From an uncultured Hungatella sp. (lineage in GTDB: Bacteria > Bacillota > Clostridia > Lachnospirales > Lachnospiraceae), in NCBI GenBank assembly GCA_910586845.1, contig CAJUJV010000077.1, positions 1 to 18,250 on the forward strand: DNA of 18,250 bases. Direction: 5' to 3'. The translations under genes and the position numbers were made by a program. Of the stretch, positions 7,556 to 16,300 are shown in pieces; position 1 is the stretch's first letter, and each line of letters opens with the position of its first letter. A model generated the notes under the pieces. The model ran no database searches. It was given only the letters and a program-made list of their open reading frames with translations, and was not told the origin of the DNA.

Positions 7556-10500
7556 TTATTCTTCTTCCGATCTGCTGTCTGACTGCGGATCTTCAGAGCC
7601 GGAATCTCCGGACTCTCCAGACTCCTGTCCGGCATCTTTGTCCTCTTCGCTTTCCGATTCTGACGTCTCCGATTCGTCATCTTCCTGTCCGGATCCTTCT
7701 GATGTCTCTTCTTCCGGCGTACAGGCCCCGGGACTCTGGGTTTCCGGCTCAGAGCTTTCCGCTTCCCCGGTTTCCTCTCTGGTATCTCCCGGATCTTCGG
7801 CTTCCGTCCCTGCGCTTTCCGGGTTTTCGGTCTCTGTCTCTGTGTTTTCCGGATTCCCGGTCTCCGTTTCAGGACTTCCCAAATTTTCAGTTTCTGTCCC
7901 TGAGCTTTCCGAATCTTCGGTCTCTGTCTCAGCGCTTTCGGAATCACTGGTCTTTGTCTCGGCATTCTCCGATTTTTCGGTTTCCGTCTCAGTGCTTCCC
8001 GAATCTCCGGCCTCAGTTCCTGTGTCTCCCGGATCTCCTGCTTCTGCCATGGATCCCGCCGGGATATCCGCCTTCTCTTCGGAACTTTCGTTCCCCGGAT
8101 TTTTTATTCCGGAATCTTCCTTGTTCACCTGCTCTTTGTCTGCCGCGTTCTCTGTCTTTTCAGGACCTGTGCCGGAAGCTGAAGAATGAACACCTGATCC
8201 GGACTTTACAGCCGTGTTCCCGCTGCTCTCCGGCGTTTCTCTTCTCTCTGCACTGATGTAGTCGATGACTACCTGAGTCCCTTCCATCTCCAGTATGGTC
8301 ACGGCGATGGCGCCTGATTTCGGTCTTCCTTTCCATTGAACGACCGCCATACAGTCCTCATCGCTTTCATAGGTTCTGGCTCTGCTGTCTTTTTGTGCGT
8401 CAGAAGGCGTAGCTTTCCGGCGGGAGGCATCCGAGGCGGTTCCCTGTGTCAGATCAGCCTCCCCGATCATCACCGTAAAGGGTCCGCCAGAGATCAAAGC
8501 CATGTCTACGGTTACATTCTGTCCTTCTTCATAATCCTCGCTGTAATCCGTCAGCTGCAGGATCACGGTCTCCGGCTCCGTAAATACGTGGATCGGATCT
8601 TCTTCTACGATGAAGCCCAGGTCGGTCATGAGCAGATTATTGGCAGCAGCCTGTTCCACTTTCACAGCCAGCAGATTAATGGAGGTTTCCCCGCCCATAT
8701 CCGTGATCTGGATATTAATGTAATCTTCTTTCGGCACTACGGTCAGAACGATCTCTTTCCCCGTACCTGCCTTTACATCCCAGTCAGTGCTTTCAGTCTT
8801 AAATGCTCCCTGGGCTTGGGCTTCTTTATCAAAGATCAGAGTCACTGTCGTCTCCAGACCAGGCTGAAAATCAGGATTATATGCGCTGAGCGTCGGTTCA
8901 AATCCTGCCCAGGCAGCCGTAAATTCATGGAGCGGTTCCTCCGCCGGCTTCTGCTTTTGCTCTACTTTCACTGACAGCAGTTTGATGGAAGTCTCCCCGG
9001 CCATATCCGTGATCTGAATATTGATATAATCTTCCTTCGGCACCACGGTCAGAACGATCTCTTTCCCCGTACCTGCTTTTACATCCCAGTCAGAACTCTC
9101 AGTCTTGAATGCTCCCTGGGCATGTGCTTCTTTATCAAAAGTCAGAGTCACTGTCGTCTCCAGACCAGGCTGAAAGTCAGGGTTATATTTACTGAGTTCC
9201 TGCGCAAATCCCGCCCAGGCCTCCGTAAATTCATGGAGCGCTTCTTCCTCCGGCTTTTTCTGTTGTTCCACCTTCACCGACATCAGCGTCACCGCCGGCT
9301 CACCGGCCATATCCGTAATCTGAATATTGACGTAATCTTCTTTCGGAGTCACGGTCAGAGTCATCTCTTTCCCGGTTCCTTCTCTCACATCCCAGTCGGA
9401 AGTCTCGGTCTTAAAGGCTCCCTGTGCCTTGACCTCTTTATCAAAGGTCAGGATCACCGTTGTTTCCTCTCCCACTTTAAAGTCAGGGTTATATTCGCTC
9501 AATGCAGTCTCGAATCCTGCCCAGGCGGCCATAAATCTGTGAAGCCCTTCCGGCGGTTCCGCCTTCTCTATGATCTCAGCCGTCACATCCAGAAGTCCGA
9601 GAGGAAGCTTGCTGTCATCGGCAGCCTGGATGGTAAATCCGTCTGTCCCCGGCGTGGTCTCCAGCACGATCTTCGTCCCTGTGGCCGTGATCTCAGCCTC
9701 TTCCGTGTTGCCGGAAGTAACCATAAGCTTTGCCTGAGAAGATTTGTCAAAAACAGCCGTGATCCTTACCCTGTCTCCCACCTCGTAAGTCTCTCTGCAG
9801 TGGGCTGATATGGTATCGCTGTAGCTGTCTCCCTCAGCCCCCCATGAATGCCGGAAGATGTACACAGGTTCTACGGCCTGCCGTACTTCCGCCTCCAGAA
9901 GGCTGACAGACGTGCTGCCCTTCATATCTGCCACAAAGATCTCGACAGTACTGTCAGCCGGAGTGATGGTCCAGGTAAATGTCTTTCCCGGAGCCGGGGC
10001 CGTCTCGGTTGCCGTCTCCGCGGTACCGTCTTCGTTTCTCCTGGTGTACCGGATCCCTGCCACCACTTCCCTGTCAAAGGTAAGAGTCACCGTAACCGGC
10101 TTTCCTGCTACAAAGGAGGGGTTGTGCTCACTGAGAACCAACGGGATACTCTGATCCGTACCGGTTATGGTCCCCAGTTTTTCCTGCTCCTGTTCCACCT
10201 TCACATTCAGAAGCTTCGCAGTGCTGTTTCCGTTCAGATCGGCGATGCCCACTGTCAGACTGTCGTCCGTCGGCGTCAGGACTGCGGTAAAGGTCTTGCC
10301 CGTGTCCTGATCCTCCACTCTGGTCCAGTCGGGATTGTTGTAATCCATATAGCTTCTCACATCACAGTCAAAGGTGAGAGTCACTTTAGTCTCTTTACCC
10401 GGCTTAAATTTGCTGTTATATTGGCTGAAACCGGTCTGCCAGCCGTTCCACTGGCTTCGGAACACCTTCAGGGCTCCGCTCTGTCCGTCAAACGCTCCCT

Positions 10501-13393
10501 CTTCGCCGTATACAATGGCAAACTTTGAGAATCTGCTGCTGGCAAAGGTGACTGTCTTCTCATTTCCGTCCAGGTCTTCCAGATAAGTGATCTCTCCCTC
10601 ATGAAATCTGATCACTGCAAAATCATATCCCTTTCCCTGCAGTTCATCGGGAACAGGCACTTTAAATCTGACAGGATCATCTGTCTGAGTCACTTTGGTC
10701 CGCTCTGTGCCCTCTTCCTTATATATTGTGATATCGGACACGGCTGCGATCCTGATCTTCTCTTCTTCGTCTCCAAATATGCTCTGCAGCAGCTGCTGTT
10801 CCTCCCCGGACAGATCGGTCTTTTCTGTCTCAAAGACCACCCTGACTCCACGGTTGATCTCGTCTGCGGTCAGGACTGCCGTTGCCGCCTCTTTTTCCGT
10901 TGAGGCCAGCATCCCTGCGCCGGGATTTCCCTCTGTGCTTACCAGTTCTTTGAAGTTGACCTTATTTTCGATCTCCACCTTGATGTCCATGATCATCACA
11001 AATTTTTTGGTCTCCGGCATCTGGCCCAGCTGGATCCACAGATTGTCATCATCCGGCCTGGCGGTTCTTGTCACCGTATCTCCGAATGTGTAATCCGATG
11101 AATTCCACTGTCCTCCCAGGTTGAAAGCAATGGCCGCCGGCGCCCCTTTGTCAAACGTTACGGTCACCTTCACTGTGTCTCCCGGTTCATAGTCCGAGTG
11201 ATACTTGCTCAGCTGTGTATGGAATCCTTCCCATGATTTTGTCAGCACTCCGATGGGATCCTCCCCCAGCTCACTCTGATTCATCACGACGGTCACCTTG
11301 GTGATCTTCATAGTGCCGTCCCCGGAACTGACCTGCATATTGGAGATCTCCTGAGGAATCAGATAACCTGCGAGAAATTCCTGGATATCTCTGTAGGAGA
11401 ACAGCGCCTTATCCCCCAATATGCACGCAGGCGTCGCCCCCTGCTGACTGCCGTCGGCCATGGTAAACTGCAGATTGGGGTCCACCCCGTCCTCTGCCTC
11501 ATAGGTAATCAGCACATAGGAACCGTCGCCCATGAGTCTGATGATCTCCTCCATATCGTCCAGATCTCCCCAGCCCCAGGGCTCCAGGGTGAGATCCTGC
11601 GGGAACTCCTTCCCTTCCTCATTAAATACCTGATTGTAAACGTTTTGATTTTTGGACGAATACTCCCTCTCGTAGCGCACCCTGTCCCTTCTGGAATTTC
11701 CGGGATCCGTCACTTTCGTATCCGAGATCCAGATATCCAGGATCCTTCCGTCGTTATAAGCAGAAAGCTGGATCGTATCGATCTTTGCATCCCAGCTTAA
11801 ATGGAACATCCTGCGGAACGCGTCCATCCTCATGCTGAAAAAGTGCTTTCTCGTAGCCTCTCTTTCTGATACCTTATAGCTGGGTCCGTTTCTCCACTCC
11901 CCGTCTACAGAGGCGCCCCACGTCAGTACGGTCCATCCTTCATAGTCTGATGTGGCGCAGGTATACTCCACACAGAGATATTTCTCGTCAGGAGTATCCA
12001 GAATCCGCTCGATATCCGTACAGATCCAGGACTCATTGGGAGCTCCGTCTTTAAAGAGGGAGTCCTCTCTGGGGATCTTTGATCCTACATGAAGCACCAG
12101 TTCCTCGATCCTGCCGTCACTGTAGGCTCCCAGATTCAGATAGCTTATATTGCTCTCCGGCGTCAGCTTCATCATTCTCCTCAGATACTTGACGCTGAAC
12201 GTCTGGGTTACCTTACGGGTGGAATCTTTGCTGTCGGCGCTGTATCCCGGCCCGTTGATCCATCCCTCTTGGCCGGAGGCTCCCCAGCCCAGGATTCCCC
12301 AGTTCTCATGATCCGCCGCACAGGAATAGGTCAATGTAAGCCAGTCCGTATCCCCGCAGTCCAGGATCCACCCGTCGTCAGTCTCATAAGACTCATTGGC
12401 CTGCCCTGAAAACAGTACATAATCCCCCGGCTCCCTGTACTGAGTCGGTGCCAGTCGTCCGCCGCTGCTTCCGCCGCCAAAGCTCTGGCCCGGTCCTTTT
12501 TTCAGAATCTCCACACTGATTGATACGACGCCCACCTTATAGTTGGCCCACATGTCGGTGATCTGGATATTCAGATAATCATTGTCCGGCGTCACGGTTT
12601 TGGAGATCTCTTTTCCGTCTCCTGTAAGAGTGCTCCACTGTCCGCCCAGATTCATGCCCAGCTGGCTGGACACATATTTGCTGTAGTTTACGGTCACCCG
12701 GATTTCATCTCCCGGCTCATACTCCGGATTGAAGTCGGAAAATTTCGTTTCAAAGCCCTGCCACAGGCCGGTAAACCGGTGAAGATAATTTCCTGTATCG
12801 GCTTCTCCCTTGCGGACGATCTCCACGGAGATCTCCGTCAGGTTCACGCCGGGCTGCCCTTTCAGATCAGATATCTGGATATTCAGATAATCGCTGTCCG
12901 GCACCAGAGTCAGATTTCTGTGTTTTCCTTCTCCCCGGAAAGAATTCCATGCCCCGTCGATATACAATCCGATCTGGCTGGTGACTGCCTTGTTGAAAGA
13001 TGCCGAGATCCGCACCTCGTCTCCCGGTTCATAGCCGTCTGCATAGTCCGTAAGTTTACACTCATAGCCTACCCACAGACCGGTAAACTCGTGAAGGCAG
13101 CGGGTATCCTCTTCTTCTTGCTCTTCTGTCAGGCCAGAACCCTCCGGTTCCTGAGTTTCCTGTGCCGCCTCGGCTGTTTCCGGTTCCGTCTCTCTGACCA
13201 CTTCTTTTTCCTCTCCGGAAAGAGGGCTGGTCTCCTGCTGCCCTGCTTCCCGGACAGCCTGTGTCTCCTGGGCAAGACGGTCCGCAGATGCCATACAGAT
13301 CCCTCCGGAGGTCACTGCCAGGGTCAGGCAAAGTACCATGGACAGAGTCCTTCGCGCCAGCATGTTCTCCCACCGTCTCGCGAAATGCCTCAT
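7556..13393 (-). CDS. Giant secreted modular protein with repeated putative carbohydrate-binding modules (1945 aa)
   Basis: The signal peptide covers residues 1 to ~37 (basic start, hydrophobic 18-34, ASA site) and is followed by an acidic Glu-rich linker to ~99. A ~95-residue beta-rich module, marked by W-x-G-F/Y, Y-x-x-x-Y/F-x-x-G and D-Y-x-N-I-Q-I-T-D, occurs at ~100-196, 204-299, 717-810, 976-1068, 1078-1172, 1178-1277, 1284-1377, 1386-1478, 1488-1581 and in degenerate form at ~1601-1716. A second module pair, sharing WGAS...GxWxNGPxY and Y-x-DGRI, occupies ~323-437 and 449-562. A region ending KFAIVY (~815-962) resembles beta domains common in clostridial surface proteins. The C-terminus is an acidic decapeptide-repeat tail. 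No glycosidase motif, LPXTG, SLH or C-terminal membrane segment is seen. The AGGAGG site lies inside the last codons of the GH26 gene, giving likely translational coupling. The role inferred from the operon is mannan capture or scaffolding; the family is not recognised. Confidence 0.9.
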   Translation of the reverse strand: MRHFARRWENMLARRTLSMVLCLTLAVTSGGICMASADRLAQETQAVREAGQQETSPLSGEEKEVVRETEPETAEAAQETQEPEGSGLTEEQEEEDTRCLHEFTGLWVGYECKLTDYADGYEPGDEVRISASFNKAVTSQIGLYIDGAWNSFRGEGKHRNLTLVPDSDYLNIQISDLKGQPGVNLTEISVEIVRKGEADTGNYLHRFTGLWQGFETKFSDFNPEYEPGDEIRVTVNYSKYVSSQLGMNLGGQWSTLTGDGKEISKTVTPDNDYLNIQITDMWANYKVGVVSISVEILKKGPGQSFGGGSSGGRLAPTQYREPGDYVLFSGQANESYETDDGWILDCGDTDWLTLTYSCAADHENWGILGWGASGQEGWINGPGYSADSKDSTRKVTQTFSVKYLRRMMKLTPESNISYLNLGAYSDGRIEELVLHVGSKIPREDSLFKDGAPNESWICTDIERILDTPDEKYLCVEYTCATSDYEGWTVLTWGASVDGEWRNGPSYKVSEREATRKHFFSMRMDAFRRMFHLSWDAKIDTIQLSAYNDGRILDIWISDTKVTDPGNSRRDRVRYEREYSSKNQNVYNQVFNEEGKEFPQDLTLEPWGWGDLDDMEEIIRLMGDGSYVLITYEAEDGVDPNLQFTMADGSQQGATPACILGDKALFSYRDIQEFLAGYLIPQEISNMQVSSGDGTMKITKVTVVMNQSELGEDPIGVLTKSWEGFHTQLSKYHSDYEPGDTVKVTVTFDKGAPAAIAFNLGGQWNSSDYTFGDTVTRTARPDDDNLWIQLGQMPETKKFVMIMDIKVEIENKVNFKELVSTEGNPGAGMLASTEKEAATAVLTADEINRGVRVVFETEKTDLSGEEQQLLQSIFGDEEEKIRIAAVSDITIYKEEGTERTKVTQTDDPVRFKVPVPDELQGKGYDFAVIRFHEGEITYLEDLDGNEKTVTFASSRFSKFAIVYGEEGAFDGQSGALKVFRSQWNGWQTGFSQYNSKFKPGKETKVTLTFDCDVRSYMDYNNPDWTRVEDQDTGKTFTAVLTPTDDSLTVGIADLNGNSTAKLLNVKVEQEQEKLGTITGTDQSIPLVLSEHNPSFVAGKPVTVTLTFDREVVAGIRYTRRNEDGTAETATETAPAPGKTFTWTITPADSTVEIFVADMKGSTSVSLLEAEVRQAVEPVYIFRHSWGAEGDSYSDTISAHCRETYEVGDRVRITAVFDKSSQAKLMVTSGNTEEAEITATGTKIVLETTPGTDGFTIQAADDSKLPLGLLDVTAEIIEKAEPPEGLHRFMAAWAGFETALSEYNPDFKVGEETTVILTFDKEVKAQGAFKTETSDWDVREGTGKEMTLTVTPKEDYVNIQITDMAGEPAVTLMSVKVEQQKKPEEEALHEFTEAWAGFAQELSKYNPDFQPGLETTVTLTFDKEAHAQGAFKTESSDWDVKAGTGKEIVLTVVPKEDYINIQITDMAGETSIKLLSVKVEQKQKPAEEPLHEFTAAWAGFEPTLSAYNPDFQPGLETTVTLIFDKEAQAQGAFKTESTDWDVKAGTGKEIVLTVVPKEDYINIQITDMGGETSINLLAVKVEQAAANNLLMTDLGFIVEEDPIHVFTEPETVILQLTDYSEDYEEGQNVTVDMALISGGPFTVMIGEADLTQGTASDASRRKATPSDAQKDSRARTYESDEDCMAVVQWKGRPKSGAIAVTILEMEGTQVVIDYISAERRETPESSGNTAVKSGSGVHSSASGTGPEKTENAADKEQVNKEDSGIKNPGNESSEEKADIPAGSMAEAGDPGDTGTEAGDSGSTETETEKSENAETKTSDSESAETETEDSESSGTETENLGSPETETGNPENTETETENPESAGTEAEDPGDTREETGEAESSEPETQSPGACTPEEETSEGSGQEDDESETSESESEEDKDAGQESGESGDSGSEDPQSDSRSEEE
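7724..8053 (-). repeat. 30-bp minisatellite encoding ~11 acidic decapeptides
   Basis: Residues 1781-1890 of the giant protein fall into a strict 10-residue period, for example TETETEKSEN, AETKTSDSES, AETETEDSES, PETETGNPEN, TETETENPES and AGTEAEDPGD. At DNA level this is a degenerate 30-bp tandem repeat; plus-strand units look like TTCGGTCTCTGTCTCTG followed by a TTTCCGAAT-like end. The period keeps the frame, so gain or loss of units would only change tail length. Confidence 0.85.
8651..9544 (-). repeat. Three 306-bp direct repeats (modules 7-9 of the giant protein)
   Basis: Residues 1284-1377, 1386-1478 and 1488-1581 are three copies of the same module at exactly 102-residue (306-bp) spacing, including the linker. 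The last two copies are nearly identical in protein and very similar in DNA (compare 8741-8870 with 9047-9176). The first copy is more diverged. This indicates recent tandem duplication or gene conversion inside the gene, and it is a likely site of copy-number change. Confidence 0.85.
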
Positions 13394-13396
13394 TCT

Positions 13397-16300
13397 CTAT
13401 TTCCTCCTCTTCTTCCCTCCAAGTACCAGTGCCACAAAACATCCTGCTGCTGCCAGAGCTATGAGACCGGTGACAGCAGGAAGTATATACCATATCCAGG
13501 AGACCTTTCCCACAGCCTCTGCCGCTTCTTCTGTCTCCCCCGTCTCTTCTGTCTCTTTGCCGGCAGTTTCCCCGGGATCCGTCAGATCTGCACCGGCACT
13601 GTCCTGACCGGTAACTTCAAAATCCGGTCTCGTCTTTCCGTAAGACACTGCTCTGATATCGTCATAGTACAGGATTCCCGACACCTCTTTGCCGGAGTCT
13701 ATGGCCGGCGAATCGCCGATGGCATTGAGCCACAGTCCGAATCCGGTCACATTGGCTGCCGCTTCCGATGTCAGCGGTCCTTTTCCGTTTTTATCCTGGA
13801 ATTCACCGAAGGGCAGAGTTACCTTCACAGGCTCCGTGGTTCCGGCAAATTCCGGATATTCCTGAAGGTAAGCTTCATAGGAACCGCCGTCTGCCGTATT
13901 GATCTGGACCACTGTTTTCTGGTTGTTGCCGTCAGGTTTCACCCAGAACTGGAGGGCATCACAGCCGGACCAGTCGGTCTCCTTGGGGAATTCGCAGCCT
14001 GCCCAGCCGGTCCGGGTCTCTCTGTACTCAAACTTCATGGCATAGCCCCCGGCCATCTCCACTTCATCGGAGAGGCTGATGTTCATCTCACATCCGCTGT
14101 CCTTATTGGTGCTCCAGCTGTCCAAAAGCAGGTTCAAAAGTCCTCCGTAAGACTCAAAATCATCGACAGTCAGGGGATCCTCTGTCCTGGGCTCGATGTT
14201 GTAGATCACACGGATCTCCTGCAGCTTCTCTCCGTCTGCATACAGCCCGATCTTTCCGTCTGCATCCGGTTCAAGTCCTGCCAGGGTATCCCTGTCAAGG
14301 ACCGCTCTGGCTTCCCTCCCCGAAACTTCGGCCGGGATCACCGTCTCTTTGCCCTGGCTGATTATCCGGAATTCCGCCGAAGACACTCCCTGATTCAGTC
14401 TGGCCTCTATGGGCTTCTCCTCCAGGATCCGGACTCCTGCCACCGGTTCCGTGATATAGCCGCTGACACGTGCGCAGCCCTTCACTACAGCATCGGTTTC
14501 CGTCTTCGCCAGAATATCTTTCATCACTTCCGCCTGATCTCCTGCAAACACGCTCTTTTTGTTGTTGTACATGGAGAGGAAGGAATCCAGAAGTTCATGG
14601 CCGAACAGCCTGCCTTCTTCCCGCTTTTCCACTACAAAGGGGCTGTAATAGCCGCCGCTCCTGGCATAGTTGGACCACAGCATAAAGTAGCAGCAGTCAT
14701 ATTCCGGTTTTGTCATGATGTCCAGTACTTCCGTATACCACTGAGGACGGCGGTTCCCCGTCTCCGGGATGCCTCCGGTCTTCACGGAAGACATGCCTGT
14801 CTCCGTCACGGCCATCAGCTTATTGTGGGCTTTGGCAAATTCGTCCGTCAGCTTCAGGGTATTTTCAAAACTCTGAAGGAAGGTGTATCCCTCCTCATCG
14901 GGCGCCGGATTGTTATCATAGGTGTCGAAACCTACCAGATCCACATATTCGTCTCCCGGATACCGCTCTTCATATTCTTCCTGAGTGGCAGCTTCGGAGC
15001 CGGGCCCGTAAAGATACAGAAGATTGTGAACATCTTTCTCGTCCCGCAGGTATTCTACCGTATATTTATAGACGCTTTTGTATGTCTCTGCATCGCAGAA
15101 CGCTTTGCCCCACCAGAACCAGCTTCCTGTATTTTCATGGAGAGGCCGGAAGAGCACGGGGCCTTTTACCTGACTTACATAGTCTGCGATCAGATCCAGA
15201 TGAGCCCTGTATGCCTCATGAAAAGGACCGCCTGGAAGAATCCCGTTCATACAGTCTCCTGTCAGCACATAGGAGTCCGCCGGAGTAAAATCAAATCCGT
15301 CGTAGCTGTGCTCAAAGGTTCCCTCCAGCTTCACGGACGCGGAGAAATTGGGCATGTGGCTGGACAGGGTAATGATGCCTCCCCGGTCTATCGCCTCATT
15401 GCTGAACAGAGCCGCTGCCTTTATATTGCCTTCATTGGTTTCCGGCAGCTGCGTCCCCGGATGTCTCTCATTATACTTGCCTGCGAATCCGGAGAACATG
15501 CCGCCGCAGTCCATGCCCACGATGGCTGCCAGAGAACCTGTCATATCCTGGGTATCGGAATCTGTCAGATCCCCGGCTCCTGCCTTGAGCACCGTGTCCT
15601 CCATATGACCGTAGAGAACGGCATCCGCCTCCCCCACTGCCTTCAGATACTGATACAGTGCGGCTGCAGACGGATCCGCCTTGGGGTCCGCAAGCTGAAA
15701 CTCCTTTGCATAGGGAAGGGAAACGCCGTTGACTGTCAGACCCTCCCCGCTTTGGGCAATCACGGTTTCCGTCTTTACAGGAACCGTGGACTCTACCAGG
15801 AATTTTTCCTTTTTTACACTGCTCAGTGTCAGATTGTCCAGCCATACGTCCCCTTTGTAGTCCGTATATTCGCCTACCAGGAGAAGCAGAAGTTTCCCCG
15901 GCTTCTCCCTCACCGTATACTTCTCGTCACAGATCAGAGACAGGTTTACCAGTCTCAGCCCATCCACCTCTTCGAAAGGCGTCTCATTTATATTGACACT
16001 CTGATCCCCGAAAATATTGTTGGAAAATGCTCTCACCGACAATTTTCCCGTAGTCATGGCCTCCGGATCATAATAGAGGTCAAAATTCAGTACCTTATAG
16101 GGAGAAAAGTCAATGCCTTCCTTCTCCTCCAGACAGATGCCTGTCTGGCTGAAACTGTTATTGATATTGGGGGAATAGTCCAGGGAAAGCCGCAGCATCC
16201 CCTTTTCGCTGTCATACTCACAGCTTCCCTCCCCCTGATAGCTGTCTCCCGACCAGCTGTCGTCATAGACCCATCCCTGGGCTCCGTCTTCAAAATCCCA

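Noticed and set aside
7522..7965. Minus-strand open frame coding a highly basic Lys/Arg/Pro-rich 147-residue repeat protein
   Set aside because: It is an alternative frame of the same decapeptide minisatellite; the acidic frame continues from a secreted protein and is the real one.
7724..8053. Possible CRISPR array because of ~30-bp periodicity
   Set aside because: The repeats are contiguous without spacers, degenerate, and keep a coding frame.
6751..8256. Plus-strand open frame of 501 codons with a Ser/Pro/Phe/Arg repeat
   Set aside because: Its apparent repeats are the reverse-strand image of the 30-bp units coding the acidic tail. The rest is antisense to the GH36 gene.
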